A stretch of 64,000 bases of DNA from Pseudomonas lactis (GCF_001439845.1 NZ_JYLO01000003.1:124001-188000), one strand, 5' to 3'. Counted from the stretch's first letter, positions 35,418 to 44,962 are shown. The notes: generated by a model not told the origin, from the letters alone. Translations and numbers: made by a program.

Positions 35418-35832
35418 CATCAAACTCCTTAAACGTGGATTCAGTGGTGTTGTCGTATTTTTGATCGGTGCGCGAAGATATTAGTGTGTGAATTTGTGCA
35501 GGCTCAATACCTGTGTATGGTTCTGAAACAGTTGAGGTGTTGTAGGGTTAAGAATATGACTTTTAAGCGGGCAAGTTCTGAACTTATTGTCGGAATCTTC
35601 TTGTAAGTTTGACGTGTTAGAGGAAAAAGCAGGGCTGTTCGTACGGCACCTCGGTCATCCAGATCCTTTACGAATAGCCGCCCTTGAACAGATGCACCGC
35701 CTAACCATTCCTCAGCTAAGTCTTTGCTTCTCCAAGAGAATCCCGGACAATCCGGCCCTTGTTATGGTCAGGGCGCTGCCTGTCAGGTTTTTCTGACTCG
35801 TCCTGGCCGTGTGAATGCGGAGATCCGACCGG
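35418..35832. other. AT-richer intergenic region
   Basis: About 415 bases between the divergent DUF4822-like gene and the amino-acid transporter. A 69-codon open frame (35587-35796) has a poor start and no recognisable product, so it is not called. A small hairpin GTCAG-N6-CTGAC lies at 35782-35797 in the probable leader of the transporter. Promoters for both genes should be here but I cannot place them with confidence. Confidence 0.5.
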
Positions 35833-37110
35833 ATGAATGATCAGGCCAATAGCGTCGACGAACGCTATGCAACGACACCTGCAACGCTCACAAGCTGGAG
35901 CCGCCAGGACACTACCTGGATGCTCGGGCTATTCGGTACCGCCATTGGCGCCGGTACTTTGTTCTTGCCTATCAACGCGGGCCTGGGGGGCTTCTGGCCG
36001 CTGGTGATCCTGGCGTTGCTGGCCTTCCCGATGACGTTCTTTGCCCACCGTGGGCTGACCCGTTTCGTGCTGTCCGGCCGTGAAGGTTCCGACATCACCG
36101 ACGTGGTTGAAGAGCATTTCGGTATCAAGGCCGGTGCGCTGATCACCTTGCTGTACTTCTTTGCGATCTTCCCGATCCTGCTGATCTACAGCGTGGCGCT
36201 GACCAATACCGTCAGCAGCTTCATGGAGCACCAGCTGCATATCCTGCCGCCGCCCCGGGCCATCCTGGCGTTTGTGTTGATCCTGGGTTTGCTGGCCGTG
36301 GTGCGTTGCGGTGAGCAAGTGATCGTCAAGGCCATGAGCTTGATGGTGTACCCGTTTATTGTGGCCTTGCTGTTCCTGGCCGTGTACCTGGTGCCGCACT
36401 GGAATGGTGGCATTCTCAGCACCGCCAGTGAGGTGCCGGCACCGTCGGCGCTGCTCAATACGCTATGGCTGGCGATTCCGGTGATGGTGTTCTCGTTCAA
36501 CCACTCGCCGATCATCTCGGCCTTCGCGGTGGACCAGAAGCGCCAGTACGGCGCAAACGCCGAGGAGCGCAGTTCGCAGATCCTCTCCCGCGCGCACCTG
36601 CTGATGGTGGCGATGGTGCTGTTCTTTGTGTTCAGTTGCGTGCTGACCCTGTCGCCCGCACAGTTGGCCGAAGCGAAAGCGCAGAACCTGTCGATTCTGT
36701 CGTACCTGGCCAACCACTTCGATAACCCGACGATTGCCTTTGCCGCACCGTTGATTGCGTTCGTGGCGATTGCCAAGTCGTTCCTGGGCCACTACATCGG
36801 CGCCAGCGAGGGCCTCAAGGGCCTGGTGGTCAAGACTGGCCGCCGCCCGGCACCCAAGACCCTGGACCGCATGACCGCAGCCTTCATGTTGGTGGTGTGC
36901 TGGATCGTCGCCACGCTCAACCCGAGTATCCTTGGCATGATCGAGACCCTGGGTGGGCCGGTGATCGCGTCGATTCTGTTCCTGATGCCGATGTACGCCA
37001 TCCGCAAGGTGCCGGCCATGGCCAAGTACCGTGGGCAGGCGTCGAATGTGTTTGTGACTGCGGTTGGTTTGGTTGCCATTACGGCGTTGGTGTATTCGCT
37101 GCTTGCCTGA
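35833..37110 (+). CDS. HAAAP-family amino acid permease (serine transporter-like)
   Basis: The 425-aa membrane protein has about 11 membrane helices and belongs to the hydroxy/aromatic amino acid permease family: the N-terminal helix WMLGLFGTAIGAGTLFLPINAG is the conserved substrate-site region of SdaC/TdcC. It probably imports serine or threonine with protons. The start is ATG 35833 (MNDQANSV), with GGAG at about 35819-35822; an ATG at 35815 would leave the ribosome binding site inside the gene. No serine dehydratase gene is adjacent. Confidence 0.9.
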   Translation: MNDQANSVDERYATTPATLTSWSRQDTTWMLGLFGTAIGAGTLFLPINAGLGGFWPLVILALLAFPMTFFAHRGLTRFVLSGREGSDITDVVEEHFGIKAGALITLLYFFAIFPILLIYSVALTNTVSSFMEHQLHILPPPRAILAFVLILGLLAVVRCGEQVIVKAMSLMVYPFIVALLFLAVYLVPHWNGGILSTASEVPAPSALLNTLWLAIPVMVFSFNHSPIISAFAVDQKRQYGANAEERSSQILSRAHLLMVAMVLFFVFSCVLTLSPAQLAEAKAQNLSILSYLANHFDNPTIAFAAPLIAFVAIAKSFLGHYIGASEGLKGLVVKTGRRPAPKTLDRMTAAFMLVVCWIVATLNPSILGMIETLGGPVIASILFLMPMYAIRKVPAMAKYRGQASNVFVTAVGLVAITALVYSLLA

Positions 37111-37179
37111 GCCCTGATGCGGTCTATCTGACTGTCCAGCATAGGTATCTACACAATTTTGTAGGTTGTAGCAGCCAAC

Positions 37180-37432
37180 GGTAACCACGATGCGAAGCGA
37201 GCCGCTCTTGATCTTGATCTGCTTGTGATCTTGATCTCAGGCGCCCCGTTAAACCGCGCTGGCGGATTACGGGCACACCGAGCCTAAGCGAGGTGCCGAG
37301 TGGTGGGGCAAGAGCGCTTTGCTTACTTTCGCGCTTTTCGAAAGTGAGCCGCCGTCAGGGCGGAACCCTAAGTGGCTGTTACCGCAGCAATGGATATGTA
37401 CACAATCCAGCTGCGTTGACTGTGAGGCCGCC
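37180..37432 (+). repeat. Long intergenic repeat element, short copy
   Basis: The segment from GGTAACCACGATGCGAAGCG to TGTGAGGCCGCC matches, as the reverse complement, most of 53703-54048. Shared landmarks are CACCGAGCCTAAGCGAGG, GCCGTCAGGGCGGAACCC and CCGCAGCAATGGATATGTAC. Compared with the other copy it lacks an exact 100-base segment at GCCAG. It produces a spurious open frame on the plus strand that is not a gene. It resembles the long intergenic repeat families described in P. fluorescens. Confidence 0.85.
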
Positions 37433-37628
37433 TTCGCGAGCAAGCCCGCTCCTACATTTGGATTGTGGGGGGGGGGGCGGCCAGGTGGATGGTGTCGGCT
37501 GGCAGGCCGTCTTCGCAGGCAAGCCAGCTCCCACATTTGGATCGCGGTGCGTCAGTTAGATCAGCATCGTCTGTCAGGCCGTCACGGGAGCAAGCTCCCT
37601 CGCCACAGGGGCCGCAGCTCCCACATTT
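37431..37628. repeat. Cluster of solo REP arms and a G11 tract
   Basis: Three single, unpaired REP arms of different sequence classes lie in a row: TTCGCGAGCAAGCCCGCTCC (about 37433-37452), TTCGCAGGCAAGCCAGCTCC (about 37510-37535), and GGGAGCAAGCTCCCTCGCCA (about 37587-37606). Between the first two is a run of 11 G at 37467-37477. The region looks like a graveyard of REP insertions downstream of the transporter. Confidence 0.75.
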
Positions 37629-37663
37629 GTTTTGTGTTGGCAGTAATGGTTAGTTCCAGGCAT

Positions 37664-37701
37664 AAAAAAACGCCGCGTACCTTGCGATACGCGGCGTTTT
37701 T
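37664..37701. terminator. Rho-independent terminator of acnB (bidirectional)
   Basis: A stem CGCCGCGTA / TACGCGGCG with an 8-base loop is flanked by an A run on the left and a T run on the right. It lies 16 bases beyond the acnB stop on the minus strand and can also stop plus-strand transcription. Confidence 0.92.
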
Positions 37702-37716
37702 CACATCAACACACCG

Positions 37717-40326
37717 TTAAGCTTGAATCACCGGGATGTTGGCGCTCGCTGCGATCTTACGGAACTCAGCGATCTGGTCGAAGTTCAGGTAACGGTAGAC
37801 GTCACTGGCCATGGTGTCCAGTTTCGCCGCGTAGCCCATGTACTCTTCGACGGTCGGCAGGCGACCCAGGGTAGAGGCCACGGCCGCCAGCTCTGCCGAC
37901 GCCAGGTAGACGTTGGCACCATCACCCAGGCGGTTCGGGAAGTTACGGGTCGAGGTCGACACCACGGTGGAGTTTGGCTCAACGCGTGCCTGGTTACCCA
38001 TGCACAGCGAGCAGCCTGGCATTTCCATGCGTGCGCCAGCCTTGCCGTAGATGCCGTAGTAGCCTTCTTCGGTCAGTTGGTGCGCGTCCATTTTGGTCGG
38101 CGGCGACAGCCACAGACGGGTTGGCAGCTGGCCCTTGACCTGCTCCAGCAGTTTACCGGCAGCGCGGAAGTGACCGATGTTGGTCATGCACGAACCGATG
38201 AACACTTCGTCGATCTTCTCGCCAGCGACGCTGGACAGCAGGCGGGCGTCGTCCGGGTCGTTTGGCGCGCAGAGGATCGGCTCGTTGATTTCCGATAGGT
38301 CGATTTCGATGATTTCGGCGTATTCGGCGTCGGCATCGGCTTCCATGAGCTCCGGGTTGGCGACCCAGGCTTCCATCGCTTGAGCGCGACGTTCCAGGGT
38401 GCGTGCATCGCCGTAGCCTTCGCCGATCATCCAGCGTAGCAGGGTGATGTTGGAGTTCAGGTACTCGGTGACGGACTCTTTGGACAGCTTGATGGTGCAA
38501 CCGGCAGCCGAACGTTCAGCCGAGGCGTCGGACAGCTCGAAAGCCTGTTCCAGCGTCAGGTCGTTCAGGCCTTCGATTTCCAGGATGCGGCCAGAGAAGG
38601 CGTTCTTCTTGCCTTTCTTCTCTACGGTCAGCAGGCCAGCCTGGATCGCGTAGTAAGGAATGGCATGCACCAGGTCACGCAGGGTGATGCCAGGTTTCAT
38701 CTTGCCTTTGAAGCGCACCAGAATCGATTCCGGCATGTCCAGCGGCATGACGCCGGTGGCGGCGGCAAACGCGACCAGGCCAGAACCGGCCGGGAACGAG
38801 ATGCCCATCGGGAAACGGGTGTGGGAGTCGCCACCGGTACCGACGGTGTCCGGCAGCAGCATACGGTTCAGCCAGCTGTGGATGATGCCGTCGCCCGGAC
38901 GCAGCGATACACCGCCACGGGTCATGATGAAGTCAGGCAGGGTGTGGTGGGTGGTCACGTCGATCGGCTTCGGGTAAGCCGCGGTGTGGCAGAAGGACTG
39001 CATCACCAGATCGGTCGAGAAGCCCAGGCACGCCAGGTCCTTGAGTTCGTCACGGGTCATTGGGCCGGTGGTGTCCTGGGACCCCACGGTGGTCATCTTC
39101 GGCTCGCAGTAAGTGCCTGGACGAACGCCTTTGCCTTCTGGCAGGCCACAGGCCTTGCCGACCATTTTCTGCGCCAGGGTGAAGCCCTTGCCGGTGTCGA
39201 CAGGCGCTTCAGGCAGCTTGAACAGGTCGGTAGGGCCCAGGCCCAGCTCAGCGCGTGCCTTGTCGGTCAGGCCACGGCCGATGATCAGCGGGATACGGCC
39301 GCCGGCGCGGACTTCGTCCAACAGCACCGGAGTCTTCATTTCGAACGTGGTCAGGACTTCGTCGGTGCCGTGTTTGCAGACTTTGCCAGCATGCGGGTAC
39401 AGGTCGATCACGTCGCCCATGTTCATGTTGGTGACGTCGAATTCGATTGGCAGTGCGCCAGCATCTTCCATGGTGTTGTAGAAGATTGGAGCGATCTTGC
39501 TGCCGAAGCAGAAGCCGCCGGCACGCTTGTTCGGCACATACGGCACGTCGTCGCCGAAGAACCACAGCACCGAGTTGGTCGCCGATTTACGCGACGAACC
39601 GGTACCGACCACGTCGCCCACGTAGGCGATCGGGAAGCCTTGGCCGCGCATTTCTTCGATCTGCTTCATCGGGCCGGTCTTGCCTTGCTCGTCCGGCACG
39701 ATGCCTTCACGGGCCATTTTCAGCATGGCCAGGGCGTGCAGCGGGATGTCAGGGCGGGACCAGGCATCAGGCGCAGGCGACAGGTCGTCGGTGTTGGTTT
39801 CGCCGGTGACCTTGAAGACGCGCAGGCTGATCTTGTCGGCCAGGGTAGGGCGGTTGCGGAACCACTCGCCGTCAGCCCAGGACTGGATCACGCCTTTGGC
39901 GTGCTCGTTGCCGTTGCGGGCTTTTTCGGCGACGTCGTGGAACGCATCGAACATCAGCAGGGTGTGCTTGAGTTGGGCGGCCGCGACGGGCGCCAGTTCG
40001 GCGTCGTCCAGCAGCTCGACCAACGTCACGATGTTGTAGCCGCCCTGCATGGTGCCGAGCAGTTCAACAGCGCGTTTCTTGTCGATCAGGGGGGAAGTGG
40101 CTTCGCCCTTGGCCAGGGCAGACAGGAAACCGGCCTTGACGTAAGCGGCTTCGTCAACGCCTGGTGGAATGCGGTTGGTGATCAGGTCAACGAGGAATTC
40201 TTCTTCGCCAGCCGGAGGATTTTTCAGCAGCTCGACCAGGCCTGCGGTTTGTTCGGCGTTAAGCGGCTGGGGAACGATACCCAGTGCTGCACGCTCTTCG
40301 ATATGTTTGCGGTAGGCTTCAAGCAC
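37717..40326 (-). CDS. acnB: Bifunctional aconitate hydratase 2 / 2-methylisocitrate dehydratase
   Basis: The 869-aa TCA-cycle enzyme interconverts citrate and isocitrate through an Fe-S cluster. The cluster ligands are visible as C713 (SCMTNIGHF) and C772 and C775 (GCSLCMGNQ), close to the E. coli AcnB positions. The N-terminal helical and swivel domains precede the catalytic domains, the AcnB order. The start is GTG 40326 (reading as [15 protein letters not shown] after Met), with GAGGG about 10 bases upstream; a longer frame to 40452 adds non-homologous sequence and is rejected. It is monocistronic with its own terminator. Confidence 0.96.
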   Translation of the reverse strand: MLEAYRKHIEERAALGIVPQPLNAEQTAGLVELLKNPPAGEEEFLVDLITNRIPPGVDEAAYVKAGFLSALAKGEATSPLIDKKRAVELLGTMQGGYNIVTLVELLDDAELAPVAAAQLKHTLLMFDAFHDVAEKARNGNEHAKGVIQSWADGEWFRNRPTLADKISLRVFKVTGETNTDDLSPAPDAWSRPDIPLHALAMLKMAREGIVPDEQGKTGPMKQIEEMRGQGFPIAYVGDVVGTGSSRKSATNSVLWFFGDDVPYVPNKRAGGFCFGSKIAPIFYNTMEDAGALPIEFDVTNMNMGDVIDLYPHAGKVCKHGTDEVLTTFEMKTPVLLDEVRAGGRIPLIIGRGLTDKARAELGLGPTDLFKLPEAPVDTGKGFTLAQKMVGKACGLPEGKGVRPGTYCEPKMTTVGSQDTTGPMTRDELKDLACLGFSTDLVMQSFCHTAAYPKPIDVTTHHTLPDFIMTRGGVSLRPGDGIIHSWLNRMLLPDTVGTGGDSHTRFPMGISFPAGSGLVAFAAATGVMPLDMPESILVRFKGKMKPGITLRDLVHAIPYYAIQAGLLTVEKKGKKNAFSGRILEIEGLNDLTLEQAFELSDASAERSAAGCTIKLSKESVTEYLNSNITLLRWMIGEGYGDARTLERRAQAMEAWVANPELMEADADAEYAEIIEIDLSEINEPILCAPNDPDDARLLSSVAGEKIDEVFIGSCMTNIGHFRAAGKLLEQVKGQLPTRLWLSPPTKMDAHQLTEEGYYGIYGKAGARMEMPGCSLCMGNQARVEPNSTVVSTSTRNFPNRLGDGANVYLASAELAAVASTLGRLPTVEEYMGYAAKLDTMASDVYRYLNFDQIAEFRKIAASANIPVIQA

Positions 40327-40465
40327 AGTTATTACCCTCATCAGTGGTCCCACGGGACGCTCATCCAGAAATGAACGGCACGCATGCGCTCGGGGGCTTT
40401 TTGGGCCGCAAAGCCAGCGCTGCCGCCATTTCTTTACAGAAGCTGCTTTCAAAGTTTTACGCCTG

Positions 40466-40535
40466 CAGAACGGAGCTGATGAGGGTTGGCGCGGGCTCTG
40501 ACCTACCGGGTCGAACCTGCGCCAACACCGTTCTG
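40466..40535. promoter_or_regulatory. Long nested inverted repeat between acnB and the DUF1289 gene
   Basis: CAGAACGG (40466) pairs with CCGTTCTG (40528), and inside it GTTGGCGC (40485) pairs with GCGCCAAC (40519), giving a 70-base structure. It lies about 140 bases upstream of acnB and 190 bases upstream of the DUF1289 gene, in a gene-free stretch (40327-40722). It could be a transcript leader, attenuator or small RNA; I recognise no known family. Confidence 0.5.
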
Positions 40536-40722
40536 AAGGAACGACTGTGCTCGTGACGCTTTGAAAACAGCTTCCAGCGGATTATTGGCGCCTTACAAGG
40601 CCGGGTGATTCTACGGCAAAAAAAATCTAAAGGTAAGTTGCCTGCTCAAGTTTGCTGGGTGATCAACCTTAGACAAAGGGCTAACATGGCGCACTGTTTC
40701 GCGGATTTGCGTGTCATTGCCC

Positions 40723-41190
40723 ATGCCCAACCAAACCATCAAGACTCCCTGCGTCGGCCTGTGTTCCACGGTCTACGGCGATCTCGTGTGCCGTGGATGC
40801 AAGCGCTTCCACCATGAAGTGATCCAGTGGAACGGCTATAACGAAGAAGAAAAGCGCGCGGTCTGGCTCAGGCTTGAGCAGCTGTTGGTGCAGGTCATGG
40901 CCGGCAAAGTGGAGGTTTTCGACCCCAAGACCCTGCGCGGGCAGTTGGAGCAACGCAAGATTCGCTTTGTGCCACACCAGTCCGAGTATTGCTGGGCCTA
41001 CCAGTTGATCGCCCGTGGGGCCCGGGTGATCAATAACCTGGAGGCCTATGGCATGGTGCTGTTGCCGGAGTTTCGCGACTGGGCGCTGCCTGAACTGCGC
41101 GATGCCATTGATCGCGAGTTCTTTATCTTGTCCGAGGCGCATTACCAGCGCTATATCGCGCCGGGGTTCTTGAAAGATGCGCTGGGTTAA
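40723..41190 (+). CDS. DUF1289 domain-containing protein
   Basis: The 155-aa protein has an N-terminal DUF1289 motif with four cysteines (TPCVGLCSTVYGDLVCRGCKRF), likely to bind a metal or Fe-S centre, followed by a helical region (EEEKRAVWLRLEQLL) and a C-terminal part with no assigned domain. The start ATG 40723 (MPNQTIKTPC) is preferred to the GTG at 40711. It is divergent from acnB. Confidence 0.88.
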   Translation: MPNQTIKTPCVGLCSTVYGDLVCRGCKRFHHEVIQWNGYNEEEKRAVWLRLEQLLVQVMAGKVEVFDPKTLRGQLEQRKIRFVPHQSEYCWAYQLIARGARVINNLEAYGMVLLPEFRDWALPELRDAIDREFFILSEAHYQRYIAPGFLKDALG

Positions 41191-41208
41191 CTGACTGGCG
41201 AGGTCAAT

Positions 41209-41295
41209 GTGGGAGCTGGCTTGCCTGCGATGGCGGTGTATCAGGAGCAAATGCGCCAGCTGACCCACCGCCATCGCAGGCAAGCCAGCTCCCAC
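41209..41295. repeat. REP doublet, GTGGGAGCTGG type
   Basis: Inverted arms enclose a loop starting GGCGGTGTATCAGG. It lies between the convergent DUF1289 and universal stress protein genes. Confidence 0.9.
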
Positions 41296-41324
41296 ATTTG
41301 ATCTACATTGCCTGAAGGTCGGTG

Positions 41325-42188
41325 TCAGGGCTTGGTCGCCAGCTCTTCCAGATGGTCCATGAGCGTCTGCGGTTTGAGCACCAGCACATCGCTTTGTACC
41401 GCATCCAGCACCACTTCTGCGGTATTGCCGATCAACGCGCCGGAAATCCCCGTGCGGGCCACCGTGCCGATGATGGTCACCGCCGCCCGTAACTGATGGG
41501 CCATGTGTGGAATCAGCACATCGGCCGGGCCTTCCTTGATATGCAGGTGACTGTCGTCCACGTCGAACTCGGCCTGGAAGGCCTTGCACTGCTCGCGATA
41601 GCGCGCCTCGATGGTTTCCTTGAGCTGAAAGGTCGGGTCGGCCGCCGACAGCATGGGCGACGGGTGGGCACTGATGACATGCAATTTGGCTTTGGCCAGG
41701 CTGGCGATATCAAAGCCATGGTCGATGATCCAATGGTGCAGCGAGCGGTGTTCGCCGTCTGTGTTGCCCACGTCGATGGCCGCCAGGATCACGCCGCCCG
41801 CCCAGGGAGTAGCGGTCTTGACCAGCAACACGGGCGTTGGGCAATAGCGCAGCAACTTCCAGTCCGCCGGGGTCAGCAGGGCTTTTTTCAGCGGGCTGTC
41901 GAGGAAGTGCTGCTTGATCACCAGGCCGCAGCCTTCGGCTTGCTGCACATCGATGATGGTTTCATGCAGGCTGTCGTTCCATGCTTGCTCGGTGGTGACG
42001 CTGTAGCCGTCTTCCGTCAAGCCTTGCTTGAGCAGGCTCAACAGCGCCGAATGCTCGTGTTTCTTGTCACAGACCAGCAAGTGCAGGTGCGCGTCGGTCA
42101 CCCCGGCAATCAGCTTGGCACGCTTGAGTGCCAGGCTTTCGGAGTGCTCGGGCTCGATGACCACCAGGATGCTGCGGATGGCTTGCAT
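41325..42188 (-). CDS. Tandem universal stress protein (UspE-like)
   Basis: The 287-aa protein consists of two UspA-like domains (about 1-140 and 145-287). The C-terminal domain has an intact ATP-binding motif GTVARTGISGALIGNTAE; the N-terminal copy does not. Tandem USPs of this kind in Pseudomonas are typical oxygen-limitation survival proteins under Anr control, and an Anr box plus -10 element lie at the right positions upstream (42224-42266). Confidence 0.92.
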   Translation of the reverse strand: MQAIRSILVVIEPEHSESLALKRAKLIAGVTDAHLHLLVCDKKHEHSALLSLLKQGLTEDGYSVTTEQAWNDSLHETIIDVQQAEGCGLVIKQHFLDSPLKKALLTPADWKLLRYCPTPVLLVKTATPWAGGVILAAIDVGNTDGEHRSLHHWIIDHGFDIASLAKAKLHVISAHPSPMLSAADPTFQLKETIEARYREQCKAFQAEFDVDDSHLHIKEGPADVLIPHMAHQLRAAVTIIGTVARTGISGALIGNTAEVVLDAVQSDVLVLKPQTLMDHLEELATKP

Positions 42189-42223
42189 GGTCGGGTTCTC
42201 CTGAAAAGGGCGGGCGTTGAATA

Positions 42224-42266
42224 ACTATAGTTGCTGGTCGGCAACCGTCATGTTGATACACATCAA
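42224..42266 (-). promoter_or_regulatory. Anr/FNR-type class II promoter of the universal stress protein gene
   Basis: TTGAT-ACAC-ATCAA at 42253-42266 is a perfect FNR/Anr box. A -10 hexamer TATAGT lies on the minus strand at 42229-42224. The predicted start of transcription near 42217 puts the box centre (42259.5) at about -42, the normal class II activator position. The box is also about 80 bases upstream of the divergent miaE start. No experimental start site is known to me. Confidence 0.82.
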
Positions 42267-42339
42267 GGCCGGTGGCTGGTGGTCTGCGGCGGGGTCGGTA
42301 TAATCGGCGCCCTTTTGTGATCCTTTGCCCGTGAGCCCG

Positions 42340-42942
42340 ATGAACCTGCCCGAAATCCATGAATTCCTCGGCTGCCGCACCCCTGATGCCTGGGTCCAGG
42401 CCGCGTTGGCCGACCAGGAAACCCTGCTGATCGACCACAAGAACTGCGAATTCAAAGCCGCCAGCACTGCCTTGAGCCTGATGGCCAAGTACTACGGCCA
42501 CGTTGACCTGATCAACATGATGTCGCGCCTGGCCCGCGAAGAGTTGGTGCACCACGAGCAGGTCATGCGCCTGATGAAAAAGCGCAAGGTCGAGCTGCGT
42601 CAACTGCACGCCGGGCGTTATGCCTCGGGTTTGCGCAAGGTGGTGCGCAGCCATGAGCCGGTCAAGCTGGTAGACACCCTGGTGGTGGGCGCCTTTATCG
42701 AAGCGCGCAGTTGCGAGCGTTTCGAAGCGCTGGTGCCGCATTTGGACGAAGAACTCGGCAAGTTCTATTTCGGCTTGCTCAAAAGCGAGGCGCGGCACTT
42801 CCAGGGTTACTTGAAGCTGGCTTACCAGTACGGCGACGCCAAGGACATCGCCCAGGTGATCGAGCGGGTGCGGGCCACCGAGCAGGACCTGATCGAATCA
42901 CCCGACGTCGAGTTCCGCTTTCACAGTGGCGTGCCAGCCTGA
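42340..42942 (+). CDS. miaE: tRNA-(ms2io6A)-hydroxylase
   Basis: The 200-aa non-heme diiron oxygenase hydroxylates the isopentenyl group of ms2i6A37 in tRNA, an O2-dependent step. Diiron ligands are visible in ferritin-like motifs: E37 (NCEFKAAST), E68-x-x-H71 (EELVHHEQV), E121 (IEARSCE) and E150-x-x-H153 (SEARHFQGY). The start is ATG 42340 (MNLPEIHEFLGC); a TTG five codons upstream is not needed. It converges with and overlaps the MFS gene by 45 bases at the 3' end. Confidence 0.94.
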   Translation: MNLPEIHEFLGCRTPDAWVQAALADQETLLIDHKNCEFKAASTALSLMAKYYGHVDLINMMSRLAREELVHHEQVMRLMKKRKVELRQLHAGRYASGLRKVVRSHEPVKLVDTLVVGAFIEARSCERFEALVPHLDEELGKFYFGLLKSEARHFQGYLKLAYQYGDAKDIAQVIERVRATEQDLIESPDVEFRFHSGVPA

Positions 42943-44097
42943 GGCCACGGCCACACCGATCAAGGCGGTGATCCCCGCCAGCAGCAGGATCACCGTTGGC
43001 GTGCCCAAAGGCGCTGCCAACACGGCAATCATCAAGCCCGCCAAGGGCTGGGCCAGGTTGTTGAGCAAGGTCATCACGCCAACGGTCTTGCCGAAGTCCT
43101 GCACCGGAATCACCCGTTGGCGGGTGCTGCGCAGGTACACGTTGAACATCTTGTCGAAGCCGGTCAGCAGCAGGAACCCCACCGTGTAGGCCCACACGCC
43201 GGGGCTGAGCGCTGTGATCAGCGCGCCGACGGTGATCATCGAGTACGACAACCCGCCCAGTACCTTCAGCTTCAGTGATGAATGCGCCAGGTAGAACAGA
43301 ATCGCGATTGTCACCAGCGCCCCGGCGGCTTGCAGCAGGGCATAGGCGTCTTTGCCCGCTGCGTAGTGGCCAGTGACCATGGCAGCCGAGGTAGCCAGCG
43401 TCACGCCGACCATCAGGTTCACACCGACCGCCAGGACGATGATGCGTTTCAACTCCACCCGGTTGAGGATGTGGCCAAAAGCGGTGCGCAGGGGTTGCAG
43501 CCAGTTACCCGGCTGTTGTTCATGGATGTGCAGGTCCACCGTGGTGTTGCGCTGCCAGATCAGCATCGCCAGGTCTGCCAGCACAAACAGCGCGGCGACG
43601 CCCAGCACTACCCATGGCCACGCCCAGACTTCCAGCATCAGCGCCGCCACCAACGGCCCGAGCACCAGTCCGCCCTGGTCGGCGATCTGCGAATAGGACA
43701 AGGTCTTGGCATAGGTGTACTGCCCGAAGATATGCGGCATCACCACTTCCCGCGCCATGATGCCCTGGGTGGTCAACACGCCGCAAAGCGCGGACAGCAT
43801 CACCAGCCAATGGATGCCGTCGAACAGCCCATAGCACGCCATCGCCACCACACACGCCAAGGCCCGATACACCTGGCTGATATGCAGGATACGCACCGGT
43901 GAAAACCGGTCGCACAGCGCGCCGCATACCGGAAACGCCAGGTAGCGCGGCAGTGACTCGACAAAAAACGCCAAACCCGCCCACGACACGCTTTGAGTGG
44001 TCTGGAACACGATCAAGGGCACGATAAACAGCAAAATCTGGTCGGCCAGCCGTGAAAGGAACAGCGAAATGAAGAACGCCAGGTAATCCTTGCGCAT
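42898..44097 (-). CDS. MFS transporter
   Basis: The 399-aa protein has 12 membrane helices and an MFS A-like loop CGALCDRFSPVRILH between helices 2 and 3. The substrate is unknown; the type resembles drug/metabolite exporters. The start is ATG 44097 (MRKDYLAFFISLF), with AGGGAG close upstream; a start five codons earlier is less likely. The last 45 bases overlap the 3' end of miaE tail to tail. Confidence 0.88.
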   Translation of the reverse strand: MRKDYLAFFISLFLSRLADQILLFIVPLIVFQTTQSVSWAGLAFFVESLPRYLAFPVCGALCDRFSPVRILHISQVYRALACVVAMACYGLFDGIHWLVMLSALCGVLTTQGIMAREVVMPHIFGQYTYAKTLSYSQIADQGGLVLGPLVAALMLEVWAWPWVVLGVAALFVLADLAMLIWQRNTTVDLHIHEQQPGNWLQPLRTAFGHILNRVELKRIIVLAVGVNLMVGVTLATSAAMVTGHYAAGKDAYALLQAAGALVTIAILFYLAHSSLKLKVLGGLSYSMITVGALITALSPGVWAYTVGFLLLTGFDKMFNVYLRSTRQRVIPVQDFGKTVGVMTLLNNLAQPLAGLMIAVLAAPLGTPTVILLLAGITALIGVAVASGWHATVKAELDVG

Positions 44098-44254
44098 GGA
44101 ACTCCCTGTCAATGGCGTTAAAAAGTGCAGGCTATTTGTTAAAAACTCTTAAAAGCATGAAGCTTCTTCGCTGGGTACTGGCCAGCGGCTTCTGTCGGCC
44201 AGCTTGCCACCTATAATGGCCCTTTTTCAATCCGCGCATCCACACTGAGAACTT

Positions 44255-44962
44255 ATGGAAAACCTGGGTCTGGGCAAGGTCCTGCTCGTTGAGGACGATG
44301 AAAAGCTGGCAGGGCTGGTCTCGCATTTTCTGTCGCAGCATGGTTTCGAGGTACGGGTGGTGTACCGGGGTGATGAAGCCCTGGCGGCGTTCGTGGATTT
44401 CAAGCCGAAGATCGTCGTGCTCGATCTGATGCTGCCGGGTCAGAGCGGGCTGCATGTCTGCCGCGAGATTCGCAACGTGTCGGACACGCCCATCGTGATC
44501 CTCACCGCCAAGGAAGATGACCTGGACCATATCCTTGGTCTTGAGTCCGGTGCTGACGATTACGTGATCAAGCCGATCAAACCGCCGGTATTGTTGGCGC
44601 GCCTACGTGCGTTGCAGCGCCGCCAGGTGCCCGAGCCCACGATGCGCGGCGCTCTGGAGTTCGGCCGCTTGTCGATTGATCGCAGTTGCCGGGTGGTGCG
44701 CCTGGGCGGCGAGACCATTGACCTCACCACCATGGAGTTCGAGTTGCTGTGGTTGCTGGCCAGCAGCTCGGGCAAGGTTCTGTCCCGTGACGATATCCTC
44801 AACCGCATGCGCGGCATTGCCTTTGATGGGCTGAACCGCAGCGTAGACGTGTACATCAGCAAACTGCGCGGCAAGCTCAATGACAACCCCCGCGAGCCGG
44901 TGTGCATCAAGACCATCTGGGGCAAGGGCTACCTGTTCAATCCGTTCGCGTGGGAGGTGTAG
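44255..44962 (+). CDS. OmpR/PhoB-type response regulator, RstA-like
   Basis: The 235-aa protein has a receiver domain with phosphorylation site D57 (VVLDLMLPG), acidic pocket VEDDEK, T84 and K106 (DDYVIKPIKP), and a C-terminal winged-helix DNA-binding domain (about 135-230; RSVDVYISKLRGKL...TIWGKGYLF). The receiver resembles RstA. It is followed directly, with no gap, by its histidine kinase gene. Confidence 0.92.
   Translation: MENLGLGKVLLVEDDEKLAGLVSHFLSQHGFEVRVVYRGDEALAAFVDFKPKIVVLDLMLPGQSGLHVCREIRNVSDTPIVILTAKEDDLDHILGLESGADDYVIKPIKPPVLLARLRALQRRQVPEPTMRGALEFGRLSIDRSCRVVRLGGETIDLTTMEFELLWLLASSSGKVLSRDDILNRMRGIAFDGLNRSVDVYISKLRGKLNDNPREPVCIKTIWGKGYLFNPFAWEV

Noticed and set aside
35587..35796. 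69-codon open frame upstream of the amino-acid transporter
   Set aside because: Poor start codon context and no recognisable product; probably chance in an AT-richer gap.
37319..37720. Plus-strand open frame reading ...FESEPPSGRNPKW...
   Set aside because: It lies in the long intergenic repeat; the same kind of frame appears in the other copy near 53411-53908 on the other strand, so it comes from the repeat and not from a gene.
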